A stretch of 64,000 bases of DNA from Ustulina deusta (Eukaryota > Ascomycota > Sordariomycetes > Xylariales > Xylariaceae): assembly GCA_023159155.1 (NCBI GenBank), contig JAJNNX010000007.1, positions 1,240,001 to 1,304,000 of the forward strand. The letters are read 5' to 3'. Positions 1 through 11,530 of the stretch are shown here, piece by piece (within the stretch, counting starts at the first letter, position 1; each line of letters opens with the position of its first letter). A program made the translations under genes and the position numbers. The notes under the pieces were generated by a model. It worked only from the letters and a program-made list of their open reading frames with translations. It searched no databases and was not told the DNA's origin.

Positions 1-204
1 TATCAGGTGGTAAGCTTCGCTTCTAAGTTTTATTTTAAAGGGCCAATAGAACATTAAAACTAACTATAGTTGCGACTAGAATGTAGGTGATCTTATACAT
101 CGTCTAGACCGAATACTAATTGAACTTAGTTAGATAGTTGTTGGGAATTCTTTGAGGATGAAAGAATCTCCTCGAGGATAGTAGAAAGCAAAGGATTCAA
201 CACC
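1..204. other. 5' flank of the HET-domain gene
   Basis: No gene is supported here. The reading frame of the HET protein stays open back to about 130, where an in-frame TAG closes it, and contains no ATG. The two nearby ATGs (81 and 158) are out of frame and soon reach stop codons. Confidence 0.5.
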
Positions 205-2181
205 TTGAGCATCACTCCACAAAGTGCAATAGCGATATGTGAACGCTGCCTTACCCTAGACTTCAGAAGTCTAGGCTTGATCGCAAGGGAAGAATTATCT
301 TCTCTTAAATCAAGAGCGAAATCGTGCGCATTGTGCGAACTATTGCTCCGTACATTTGGCACCGACAATTCAAGCATTACAGAAACTTGGAGAGTCAAAG
401 GTGGGCTAGCAGGACACGATGGGGGAACCCCGACCCTATCGCTCTACAGGATACCTTGTGAGTGCCTAGAAAAAGAGTGGGAAATGATTCAACTTACGTG
501 CTAAAATTTTACTACAGCCCCCAGTACCAGCCCCGATACGCAATTGCAAGACATTCCGATAGGGCTCCCGAAACTTGCGGATATTTCGAGCCAAGCATAT
601 TTCGAGATTCTCCGGCAATGGATAGAAGATTGTGACAATAATCATCCAGGCTGTCATCTAGAATCCACAGGGGCATCAGCCATTAGAGTGCCGACCAGAT
701 TAATCGATGTTGGAGAGAAAGATTCGCCAGATATCCATCTTATTGAAACTGAGGACAGCCAAAGAAATCAAGTCCAGCAATACAAATATATCGCTTTGTC
801 CCATCCTTGGGGTGATGGAGCAAAGCACAAACATTATTGCACTACACGGAAGAATATTAGTGATCACAAAGCTGGAATACATACTGATACTCTTCCCGAC
901 ACCTTTAAAAACGCTATTCACGTAACACGGGAGCTTGGTGTGCGATACCTTTGGATTGACTCACTTTGCATCGTACAGGGGAAAGACGGTGACTTCAACG
1001 ACGAAGCAACGCACATGGACACGGTGTTTTCCACTGCATACTGCGTAATTGCTGCAACTCGTGCAAGGGGATCGTCCAGCGGATTTCTCAACGCCAGACC
1101 AGACAGAATTGTGGTCAGATTAGAAAGACCTGGAGAGGGTCCATTCTATATCTGCGAGTCTATCGACGATTTCCAGCGAGACGTTATCGAAGGGCCACTA
1201 AATAAGAGAGGTTGGGTCTTCCAAGAAAGAGCGCTAGCACGACGAACAATCTACTTCGCAGAGAACCAAAATTACTGGGAGTGTGGAGAGGGTGTTCGCT
1301 GCGAGACGTTGACAAGGATGAGAAAGTGAGCAACCCAATACCTATTTCCATCAGAGCCTGGTCCGTTAAGCACCTACTCTTGCTAACAGGATTTTTGTTC
1401 AAGCAACCAAGCTGCCTTCCTCGGCGATCCCAGATTCCCCAAGGTAGCCGCTGATTCGTCGAAAGGCGCCCGAATTCGCCTCTACGAGCACTTCTACAAG
1501 CAGTATTCAAGACTAGAATTCACCAAGATTTACGATAGACCGCTAGCAATTGCCGGGTTAGAACAACGACTCATCCGCGCTTTCGAGACTGAGGGCGGAT
1601 ACGGCGTCTTTGCTCGGTACTTTGGCCGCGGGCTTCTTTGGCAGCGCGATGTCAACTTGGAGCCACAAGCCATGAAACCCATTCAATTTCCTGAGTCGCA
1701 AAAATACCAAGTGCCCTCGTGGTCCTGGATGGCGTATGAGGGTGCTATCACCTTCATGGATCTACCATTTGGTGAAATAGACTGGGAAGAAAAGGAAGTC
1801 CTCTCGCCCTGGAGCCATCCAAGTACGGCTCTAACCTCGTCGCGGCATTCGAATAATAGCTCCAACACAACTTGGCATACTGCTAATGCTAAAGAGAGGA
1901 TTGATCTCACAGTGGTCGCTAGAGATTTCTTAGTCTCGGCGGGTGGGTGCATTACATATGATAGTGGAGAGAGGCCGAAGGATCGGGTGGTGAAGTGCGT
2001 GGTAGTTGGGAGAAGGAAAACGGAAACGAACACCGGCAATAAATGGATTCATTACGTGCTGGTTGTGGCCCAAAAAAGGAATGCGACGCATGATGCAGAG
2101 TACGAAAGAATAGGGGTGGGGTCCTTACCCGGGAGCTCGATTACCCTGGAAGGGCCCGGTTTGCTGGCTCGAGTCTTCTAA
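205..2181 (+). CDS. HET-domain (heterokaryon incompatibility-type) protein
   Basis: Fungal HET-domain protein. Members of this family act in allorecognition and programmed cell death; the role of this copy is unknown. Exons are about 205-457, 518-1325 and 1404-2181, with GT-AG introns of 60 and 78 nt that both keep the frame, giving about 612 residues. The HET core is clear: YIALSHPWGD, then LPDTFKNAIHVTRELGVRYLWIDSLCI, written here as two joined family blocks (LPxTFxxAI and RYLWIDSLCI), then the region ending RGWVFQERALA. The C-terminal part contains PSWSWMAYEG, usual in the family. Upstream is a cysteine-bearing N-terminus (ICERC, CALCELL). No in-frame ATG precedes the domain. A TTG at 205, preceded by CACC, sits where a start would be expected, so the start is uncertain or lost. 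Otherwise the frame is intact. Confidence 0.8.
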
Positions 2182-2772
2182 CATGAGTGCAGTCAATAGT
2201 ACCTCTTTTAGGAAACTATCGAACTACTTCAAATAACTGCTCGCTCACTGCTGAGCTTATGTATTACAGTATTGAAGTTGTCAGCTTAACATCACGTCGC
2301 CGTAAAACTTGGTTTACTCTACCATTCTTGACCAGCCAAGAAGTCAGCATAAAACTAAATCAATTCTCAAAGGTTCCTAACAGCCAAGACGCCTTCTTTG
2401 ATTTTTCTTTTAATACATGGCCATTAACAATTTGATTTCATATTCAGCCTATGACCTACCGCAGTTCAGGAGATGCGCCGTCTCAAGTTCCCCGTGCCAG
2501 AATCAGATGAAAAAAACACTAAGCACACACTCACTGTTCTCAGCATATACTCAACACTTCTGCCCCAAATTCAGCAAGAAATTCGTTCCGTTAAAATACG
2601 AAACATTCTTTTCTTTAACACTCATTGGTTGGCCTTCGTCTCTAATACCTAAGCATATGCCACGACCTTTAGGGCACGCGTGCAAGGGAGGCCGGAGGTT
2701 TTCTGCAATATATATATAGAGACCTCCCATACATTGCAAACCTAGCCATAACATATAAACTAACATATACAA
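2182..2772. other. Intergenic, convergent 3' ends
   Basis: This 591-bp stretch lies between the 3' ends of the HET gene (plus) and the dehydrogenase gene (minus). It is moderately AT-rich, and the short ORFs resemble nothing I know. It should hold both 3' UTRs. No other signal was seen. Confidence 0.6.
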
Positions 2773-4006
2773 CTAAACCTCAAACTTCCTAAAATCTCCA
2801 TCAACAAAGTTCTTGATTTGTTCCCGGACCATGGCCTTCATAGTCACCACAGTCTTCGAGGAGAAATAACCCACGTGAGGCGAGAGGGTGAGGTTTAGAT
2901 TCCTTGTATTTTCCGCCAGAAAGGCGCTGTCTTGTTCCGTGCTGGCTGGCTCCCGGTCGAAGACATCCGCCGCGGCGCCCGAGATGCGTCGGTCGCGCAA
3001 CGCCTTTACGACTTCCGCAGTGTTCACGACATTGCCCCTCGAAACATTGACGATGACCGTCTCGGGTCGCATCGCGCCGAGCTCAGCCGCGTCGATCATA
3101 TTTCGCGTATCCTCGCTGGACGTGCAAGAGATGAAAAGCACAGTCGCCGTCCGAATAACTTGGCCGAACGGAGTTCGCTGCATCGTTTCCTCGGCTGTGT
3201 CTCTGGCCGGGGCGCCGCTCTTTCTCTCGGCTATGAGCACCTTCATCCCGAGGGCTGTGCAGAAAGCCTCGAGACGTTTGCCTAGCGTAAAGAATCAGCA
3301 GTCTCCAGCGCATGGCACGATTTTCAAACCACCCACCAATATGACCGTGGCCAATAATTCCTACAACTTCTTCCTCGATGGAGCACGGCGGGTGTTCATT
3401 TGCCGTTTGCATTTTCCACGCAATGCTGCGTTGGCGTTTCCACGAGTTTTCGCCACGTTCATCTACAGTTCGAATGTCGTTATGAAGCAGGACAGTCTTG
3501 CGTCTTGCTGCGAAGTACTTGATTCTTCAAGTTAGCGGTCATGTACCCTTGTTCGTTGGTCCCACTCACCAGACTCAGGGCGTGCTCGGCGACTGCCGGA
3601 GACGTCGACCCGGCGCATTTTGCTACCCTTATGCCTCGGCGCCTGCATTCATCCAGATCGATGTGGTTCGTGCCAGCAGTTGGGGTGATCACGCATTTCC
3701 TTGATAGTCAGCAGAGCCGCGCGATTGGTCTGTAATTATCAGCCTGGCTGGGCGGGCACTGACATACAGATGCGGCGCTTCGCCTAAGCTTTCAGCTGTA
3801 ATGAAAGCTTGGGTCGCGATAACGATGCTGGCGCACTGTATGCGGCAGCGTATCTCTTCCGCTTCCGCGATGCGATGATATGAAATAATCTCGTGAGACC
3901 GCGGGGTTGTGTCTACATAATCCACAGCCAAGTGTACTTCCTCAAGCACAACGATCACTTCGTGTGTCGGTGAGGGGAGCTGCTTGGGTAGTTTGATTAG
4001 ATCCAT
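2773..4006 (-). CDS. D-isomer-specific 2-hydroxyacid dehydrogenase
   Basis: NAD(P)-dependent oxidoreductase of the D-2-hydroxyacid dehydrogenase family, interconverting 2-keto and D-2-hydroxy acids. The substrate cannot be read from sequence. Four exons on the minus strand: 4006-3768, 3699-3570, 3517-3337 and 3281-2773. The introns are 68, 52 and 55 nt, all GT-AG and frame-preserving, giving 352 residues, a normal family length. The Rossmann glycine motif GHGHIG lies at about residues 179-184, with its last glycine codon split by intron 3. Catalytic residues are in place: Arg in NVSRGN (about 265), Glu in DVFDREP (about 294) and His in LSPHVG (about 319). It lies about 0.9 kb from a DAL5-type transporter on the same strand, which suggests uptake and oxidation of a small carboxylate, but this is only inference. 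Confidence 0.88.
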
Positions 4007-4909
4007 TGTTGCCGTGGCGTAGTAGTGCGGAATACAGAGGTAGATGGGGATGTCGTTGATTTAAGATAGAGCTAGATTACTTTGCCATGGGTTTATAAGG
4101 GATGGTGATGACTCATGATCATTGTCTCGGCTCTCTATTTTCTTTATTTTTTTATTTTTTCCGGAGAAAGCAGGTTCTCACAGTATGTTCTGCTATGGAG
4201 ACAGATTTCGCGTACTGTACTCTTTATTGCTTGAGCATCCTATCTAGTTGTAACAAAATGGTAAGTACTATACAAAGAAAGGGGAAATTCATGTGGTCCA
4301 TAGGTCGCCAATCGCCCCTGATTCACATTTATATGACCCAAGCCGTGTGTCTAGTGCTGATCCCGGTACCCGCAGCTGCAACTCTAATCATTGGAAAGCA
4401 ATAGCGTGCTCGGTAGCAAACCGAGGTCAGAGCAACAAAATCACGGCGAAAATGATGCTGTACCTAGCTCCTCGCTTCGAAATTTATCTATACATTGCAG
4501 CAAACCCATACAAGAAATGAGACGAAATGCCATAGAGCTTAGTTGAAGGGCCGATATATCCCGAAAGTTGAAATGCGCCACGTTAGGAACGAACGAATGA
4601 ACTACTAATGCTCTTCTAAGAGATTCCCTGTAATATTTGGAACACCGTGTGTACTACTTTCTTTGTCTCAGCCAATCCCGTGGCTTGCTATGTGCAAGTG
4701 GTAGTTGCCGATCACTGTTGATGTTGAAGCAATTTGGTCTTATATAATTACCTACGCTAGCTACCTACTTACTCACATTATCCATAGCAATCTTTACAAC
4801 AAACTCCGGGAACAAACCCCGCCGTCGGACCCCTTTCCCTCCCCGGCCCCAGATTACTCCAGCCGCTGCCCATCATACAACTTAAAAAAAAATCATCTTC
4901 GTGAAATAG
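4007..4909. other. Intergenic between dehydrogenase and transporter
   Basis: About 900 bp upstream of the dehydrogenase and downstream of the transporter. It contains a T-rich tract near 4137-4160 and short chance ORFs. No gene or RNA was recognised. It presumably carries the dehydrogenase promoter. Confidence 0.55.
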
Positions 4910-6450
4910 TTATAGGTAGAGTGGATCTTGTTTGATCCCGTCTGGGCTTTCAGTCTGGGCTTCAGCCACTCTTTTGCGCCAGATCAGTATCCCATATAAA
5001 GCAGACATGACGACGCATAGAGAGCTTGCCGAAAGACAGACGAGATATCCAGTACGGTAGTAAGGTGCATCACGCTTCGAAAATGTCAACGTGGCTATGA
5101 TCCCTCCGATATTCGCAATACATATCATCCATGCGGACCCAATACTGCGCTCCACGTGGCCGCGAAGGTTCATCACGTACCAACATATCGTAATACTACT
5201 GATGCCAGATGTACCGATAGCCGTGAGGCACAACCCGGCATATTCGGCCGAAAAGTTGGAGGCACCGTGGAGAGTGGTCAAAAGAGAGAGACCAGTAATC
5301 AGCAACGCGAGCCCAAGGAAAATGAGGGGTGAGCGCATCCGGAATCTGTCCGAAATGTAGGCAGCGACGATAGCGAAGCCTAAGGCGGCAGCAAATGGCG
5401 GCACCGAGTGCAACTGTGTCTGCACAGCGTTATACCCGAGAGCGTGGACGATTGAAGGGATAAAGAATACAAAGGCGTAGGAGGGAATCGCCAGCGCTAT
5501 TGACGGGGTCAGTCATAATAAATGCAGAGATCAGTTCCGAATGCGCAAGGACACTTACACAGCTGCATCATAGCCGCAACCCAATTTATTGGTTTCGATA
5601 GGAAGGCTAACAGGTCTTGGAGTGTCACGGGGGTTTTATGAGATTCGCTCGCTTGCGTTTTCGCAAGCAGGAAAGTCCTCTCATCGGGCAGCAACCACTT
5701 TGCTTCGTTCGGGAAGTCCGTGATGGAAAAGAATGCAACGACTGCGATAAGAACCGTCGCGGTACCCTCCAGAATAAAAATCCATCTCCAGCTGGCCAGG
5801 CCTCGAACGCCGTCCAATCCAGAGATGGCAGAAGCAAGCAAACCACCAAAAGCCCCGGCAATAATCGTGCTCGAAAAGTAAAAAGTGAATCGCTTTTGAG
5901 CTTCGGCTCTTTTGTACCAAAAACTGATTAGGTAGACGCTCCCAGGGAACATGCCCGCTTCGGCAAGCCCAAGGAGGAACCTAGTTGCAAGGAGACCTCC
6001 ATAGCTCTGAACAAAACCTTGGCCTATCATTACGACCCCGAACAGCAGAACACACCCGGACAGCCAGACATGTGGTTTGGATCTTTTCATGAGTAGGTTT
6101 GATGGGATCTCAAAAAGAATATATGGCACGAAGAAGATAGTTAGAGCAATGTTAGGCTGTTGACCGACAAGACCGAGCTCTGCGGGCAAGCTTAGTGTCA
6201 GAGCATTCGATATGCTGATCCTATAGAGGGTTAGTGCTAACTCACTCGATAAATGGTGGACATACCGGTCGATGAAGGCCGCAACATATACGGTGAAAAG
6301 TATGGGCAAGACATGGAAGTCGATCTTGCGCATCAGCTTGCTCTCGTCGACGCAAGGTCCCAACCCTCGTACAGGGCTCGACTCTGATCTCAAAGAGGAC
6401 GTCTCGACCTTCGTTGGCCGTCCAACAAATACTTCTTTACCGGTCGACAT
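4910..6450 (-). CDS. MFS transporter, DAL5-like anion:cation symporter family
   Basis: Plasma-membrane major facilitator resembling the fungal allantoate permease (DAL5/ACS) group, which takes up small organic anions and vitamins by proton symport. Three exons on the minus strand: 6450-6266, 6220-5559 and 5496-4910, with introns of 45 and 62 nt. The spliced product is 477 residues, typical of the family. Visible features are a hydrophilic N-terminus, the first helix entering with KIDFHVLPILF followed by a split AFIDR, a second helix pair with ALTIFFVPYILFEIPSN, the GLAEAGMFPG motif of this subfamily, and a central cytoplasmic loop (LPDERTFLLAKTQ). C-terminal helices follow, and the tail is short and charged. 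No break was seen. The substrate is unknown. An imperfect triple repeat lies just upstream of the start. Confidence 0.87.
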
Positions 6451-7940
6451 CTATTCAGGTAGAAACAGAGATAGTTTAGTAGACCGTGATATAATGTTAA
6501 AGTTCCCCTAACAATGAAGAGATGAAGGTGATCGGTCCTCTCTCGCATCAAGGCAGAGATGAAGATGACCCTCTTTTGTATATAAAGGCAGAGATGAAGG
6601 TGATCCCGTGATCCTCTCTCGTATCAAGGCAAAAACTGGGATATAATGCAGATAGTAGAAAGGACGGGGCCAGAATATGTGTTGATGCAGTCAGCTTGCT
6701 ATCCATTGTAATGATTGGTGGCCGGCACAATGTTAACGTTACAGTACGTACTGTATATCATAGCTGCAGACCGAATAAGCGCCTGACTCGACTACGTTCT
6801 ACAACAATTGGCTGGATTGAGTGGTAGTAAAAAGTCCAGTACCTACACATGCGCTTAGAAACGTGTAGCTTGCCTCCCCCAATTTCAAGACATGCCGAGT
6901 GTGTGGCACAACGAAGTCATCGCCCGCATTTTTCTTCTAGATTCCGAATACACCCAATGAAGCACTGCCAACGGGCATACGGATCTGCAAGCGAGGGAGG
7001 TGGCGTTCGACAGCAGTCTATCACAAGGGCTAACTAACAACTTGGAGGATATAGATACTCAATTTAGGGACAATCTTCCAAGATCCCAATAAGTCCGTAT
7101 GGCTTCGCTCCAACCTTCGGGAAGGGCCAGAATCATATACAACCAGATATAGGTACTGGGGACTAGGGGCGGCTAGCGACTCCCTCAAGCAATCTAGGGC
7201 CAAATAGCTGTCGTATCGAAGACCGAGACAATTGGTATTGAAGACCGAGATTTGTTCCATGGCATATATTGAAGTAGAGGGAGTGGGGCCAGAAGTGGCT
7301 GAATAAGGGGCTGGAGAGCCACAAACTGGTATGAAGTTGAAAAGCGCACCTATCACAATGACGCCTTTTTCTTAGTGGTGGCGTTGAATTGGATTATATT
7401 CTATCATGATTACGTATTTACGCTGGGGAGTATAGGAACAGCTTATCTCCTTGTATACGGGCGAGGTGAGTATCCCATCCAGCGGACCCTAGTCACATTG
7501 TTTACTTCAATATCGCTTGCAACCTAATGGGTGCATTAATTACCTTCGTGTAGGTTTTCTAGTCTAGGTTGCGTAGACCTTCCGTACAACGCTTTCCGCT
7601 TTACTTCGAGATGCCGGTTGAAATTACCGGTAGTCTGCCTCTCCTAGTCCCCACTCTCGATGCAGTTGGTTGTTGAGAGATGTATCGGTCCCGAGTCTAA
7701 CTATTTGAGAGGGCCTAGGCCCTCCAGGTGTGTGCGGTACAGCATAATGCCTTCCTCCTTCTCCCTCGTGAAGATTCGATGTTACTCTTGGCTGAATGCG
7801 ACTATCAGGGATATCTATCACACCTGCTCTATGGGAGGGATATAGTAGGATTCTGTCTACATATATGGGCGACCCCCCCCTTTTAGATATTTGGGAGGCT
7901 TAGGAATCAACCGACTACTCTATTGAGCCCCAACTACTGC
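6451..7940. other. Gene-poor stretch
   Basis: About 1.5 kb with no supported gene. It begins with the transporter's upstream region and its imperfect repeat (6521-6634). The remaining short ORFs on both strands have no recognisable product. A run of eight or nine C lies near 7872. Confidence 0.5.
6521..6634. repeat. Imperfect triple tandem repeat upstream of the transporter
   Basis: Three adjacent units of about 37, 35 and 42 bp each begin GATGAAG(G/A)TGA and end near AAGGCA. They start at 6521, 6558 and 6593. Units 1 and 3 share the core CCTCTCTCG(C/T)ATCAAGGCA, while unit 2 is more diverged. The array starts 71 bp upstream of the transporter ATG, so it lies in its promoter or 5' UTR. Confidence 0.7.
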
Positions 7941-8695
7941 CTACCTACTCTCTGACTGCAGATAGGTCTGTCAATTGAAGTGGGCAATAGTAAATAGGCC
8001 ATGCTGGTTTGGGGCTACTTACCTCGCCCTTATACTGAGATATCAGCACGAATTTCTTGACCTTGTCAGGTGTTGCAGTTTCAACCTGAATGTCTTGAGA
8101 GGTGGCAAAGTCAGCCAGCGTTACTCCTCGCACCACATCAGATGCACCAGAGGATACCCCAGACATGATTGCAGCATGGGGTACTCGAGCGCACGATTTT
8201 GAAGCTGCCGGGTTCATACTGCCGGGGCCCGGTGCTGATACGTGTGGGTGGCTATCGTATCCGGGCAAAGATGAAGGTTGAGAAGAAAGCGATGGAGATA
8301 GGGAAGAGTCCGAGACTGCTGGTGGTGTAGGGGTCTGCCTTGACGATAGGCCGAACGTACACTTCCTAGCATAATTTTGATAATTCGTATTAGGGATCCT
8401 GACGATGAAGAGAGAATGCAATATTTTAATTCAACGCGAATGCTAGGTAAGGATGAGTTCGTGATTTTTCTGATACAGCAAAAGCAGCGCTCATGGTGTT
8501 TGATACACCTCCCATATGTAGAGCCACAAGGTGGCTTTCCCTTATATTAAGCCTCTCTTTTCTATTCGCACCACTTCGCTTCACTCTGGAACCCCCATTC
8601 CGTGACAGCGCCGTGGTCTTCGGTCCTTTTAAGCTGCCCCCGGTAGTTTTCGGCTTGGCTTTGCTCTTGACGACAGGAAGATAACAACGTTCCAA
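7941..8695 (-). CDS. Doubtful small gene, hypothetical protein
   Basis: Two ORF segments on the minus strand look somewhat coding. One, at 8695-8441, is rich in Lys, Arg, Ser and Gly (it includes KSKAKPKTTGGS). The other, at about 8365-8023, is rich in Ser and Pro and ends KKFVLISQYKGE. After that last Glu codon there is a good donor (GTAAGT at 8022). A 55-nt intron ends in GACAG, and the next exon adds eight residues before TAG at 7941-7943. A possible acceptor (GCTAG) precedes the second segment near 8367. The join between the segments and the start codon are not resolved; the first segment opens on a TTG. I do not recognise the product. It may be a real lineage-specific gene, a relic, or chance. 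Confidence 0.25.
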
Positions 8696-10077
8696 CTAGC
8701 ACCCACATTGCCTGTCACGGAACTATCTTGAACCCAGCGCTGAAGACTAGGATTGGGCAGCATGGACTAATATCCATGCTGTATATACTAGTAGAGTAGA
8801 CCTAGCTAGCATGGGAAGAACTTCCCCCTTTGTGCAATAACAATAGGTCAATACTGGAACTACCAGCAGTACAAACCGTGACATTGCCTTCGCCTCCCGA
8901 TGTGCCGTCCAATTTTGAACATCCGGCGAAACGGAACGGTCGGTGAATCAGCGAGCTATCTCCAGCCTATGTTGATACACCTACGAAACTTCAAGCATTC
9001 GACGACCGTTCCTTGTCTGAAATCGCCATATACCAAAAAAAGGTCAAGTGCAATCTCGAGCCAGCCAGGGCGGCCGAGTCATCCATACCCTAAGCCGTAC
9101 ATTGGATGGGTTGCTAGATGCTGAAACCACTAAGAAGACTTCACAAAACCATCACGATATGCGATGAGACATGTCACGGATAGGTGGATCCAAGGGATCC
9201 ATGAGAGCGGATCAATGCTACTCCGAGAGATCCCATATATATACAGCTCGTTTTGTTTCTTATGTTGTAACTAGAACTTAGACCTTAGATCATCTAAATA
9301 CACCTCTGGTGATCACACCTGGAATTTGCACTGGTCCCCTTGGATTGATCGCAACTCCACACCTTCGTGAGAAGACAACTGTTCGCCTAAACGGTATCAC
9401 CATGAGCGCGCGTCCTTTTATATTCGACGCACGGGCTCAGATAGTAGACATGAATCGGCACGGTACGTGCGTGATAGTTTTTGATTAGGTCCTCGGCCCT
9501 GTCTTTACCATTAATATGGGCGCCGAGGAACGGGGTGATTGATTTTGGTCCTTCTGGGTTCAAGTCTTGTAGACTTATCCTAACATTCATTATATACGGC
9601 GGCATTGGTTTTCGATGCGATGTTCAAAGTTGCCGCTACAGTGCAGGGTAATTTGGAAGACAACGGGAAGCAGTATGAAACTAAAACGTACCATTACACC
9701 ACAAGGAAGCAAACCCGACTAAAATAAATGGATGGGCGAAGGAGGGATCAAGGTCTGTAAGAAACACAGGGTGGAAGCTATTTCAAGCGAGACGAATCGA
9801 GCTATGTTTCTAGTAGATCTAGACATTCCAACCCAGTCGTGATACTAATCTAGTAATTCATTGTTGCTTACATAAATGGCCAAGTACTCGGTGGTCTCGC
9901 CGTTGCAAATCTAGAATTCTCCATAGTAACCTTCGGAATATGACAAATGGGTTATGCCTATACTGCCGGGGAGATGCCTCGAATTCTAAAGCAGGGGAAT
10001 CGGGTGCCTTCTACCAGTGAACCTGGCGATACACATAGTCTATGCAAACATCGTGGACACACTCAAGGCCTTCTATC
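8696..10077. other. Intergenic, with an LTR-like relic
   Basis: About 1.4 kb without a supported gene. The stretch 9119-9317 begins TG and ends CA. It contains a TATATATAC box near 9234 and an AACACA-type pyrimidine/purine layout reminiscent of fungal LTRs, but I find no matching target-site duplication or second copy in the window. The rest shows nothing I can name. Confidence 0.35.
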
Positions 10078-11530
10078 TCAAGGATTTGCGGCGTTGTCGC
10101 CTGTTCCCCATCTTTTTGTCTCGTCTCCTCCCTCCCATTCCCTCTCCACATAGCCCAGAAGCTTTTTCACCTCCGCCACCTTGGCTGAATCACCCGTGTT
10201 CTTGCCGATGTTGTCACTGATTTTGACAGCAGCATTACCGGAAGCAGAACTTAGCTTGATGACGATATTAAGAGGCACGGATTTCTTTCCTGTTGTCAAT
10301 TGTACGAAGTCGTTAGTTAAGTAAGTCCCGACGCCAAAGCTAGACTCAAAGCCTTGCTCGTCGGAGACGCGCTTGTACTCGATACACTTTTCGATATCAA
10401 GAGAGTCGGAGAAGACGATTGTCTTCTTGTCCTTGATGCCCTGGCCGTCGTAGAAGTCGCGCATGGTCTTGACAAAGCTAGCAGGGTCTCCTGAATCTTG
10501 ACGCACACCGGTGAAGACTTGCGCATACGACTGTGATGACTGGGTAGCGCCAGTGGTGGCATCTGGCGTCCCAGGAAGATGTTTGACGGGTTTGCTGAAT
10601 GATTTTAGGAAGGCAGGGGTACCAAAGGTGTCTGTCAAGGCGATTCCTAGCACGCCTTCGCCGAAGCAGGCTACCCAGCGGCGGAGAGCCTCCTCGTTGG
10701 CGTTCTCGTAGTCGTTTGTGATGGCTGCAATGCCCATGAACCATTCATGAGCCACAGTACCGATGGGTGCCAGGTTGAATCGCATCGCAAGGTGGACGTT
10801 GCTAGTACCCGCTAATTTTCCCGGTAAGTCATTCTCTGCCACCTTCTTGCTCGCATTCACTAAGCCCCGGAATACTAATGCCTGAGTGTGGTAGTCCCTG
10901 CGTCTCCGAGTGCCGAATTCGGACAATGTGCAGCCTGCCTTCAAAATTTGCAGCCCCTTCGCGAAAGCCTTCTCCTCCTGCCCGTCGTAAGTCCAATCGG
11001 TGTCCATGAATTTGAAATAGGCCTCGGACGTCAGGGCCAGGAGGGGGATCTCGTAAAGTATGGTGTCCACCCACTTGCCGCTGATTTCGATGTTGATGTC
11101 TCCGATTACATCGTCAGCACCCGTGTCCTCTCCTATAGGATTGAAGACGGGCCTCAACTGCTCCCGCGGCGAGAGACGGAACTCGCTCAGGAAGTCGAGG
11201 TACGGACCAGTCAAGTACTTGCAATGCGACTTTAGGAACCGCAACTCCTCATCCTTCAAGGAAATGTGGCCAAGCTCTAAGATGAATTGGTTAATACGAA
11301 TGCCACATGTACAGATGAAAAACGGCACGCCCACTGTAGATCTGGTCACACAGCCAGGCGAAGGCCTTTCTGGAAAACTTCTTCTCCGGGGTCCGATTCG
11401 TGAAAGCGTATGTCACATGGACATCGGGGTAGTGCTGGAAGACGGCATTCTGCATCGTCAACTTGTAGAGATCGGTGTCGAGGAAGGAGAGGACCCCTTC
11501 CGGAAACTCGGAAGACCAGTTGAAGTCCAT
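10078..11530 (-). CDS. NPT1: Nicotinate phosphoribosyltransferase
   Basis: Converts nicotinate, PRPP and ATP to nicotinate mononucleotide in the Preiss-Handler route of NAD salvage. Two exons on the minus strand, 11530-11335 and 11276-10078, are joined across a 58-nt intron. The product has 464 residues, close to the yeast enzyme's length. The splice gives the join QIYKLGHISLKDEELRF, which matches the expected family spacing; other donors give a stop or shift the frame. Recognisable family blocks are LDTDLYKLTMQ near the N-terminus, SEFGTRRRR, the GTVAHEW motif carrying the histidine phosphorylated in the yeast enzyme, LTDTFGT, VRQDSGDP and KISDN near the end. No damage was seen. Some models might add an upstream exon, but the ATG at 11530 suits known family starts. 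Confidence 0.95.
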
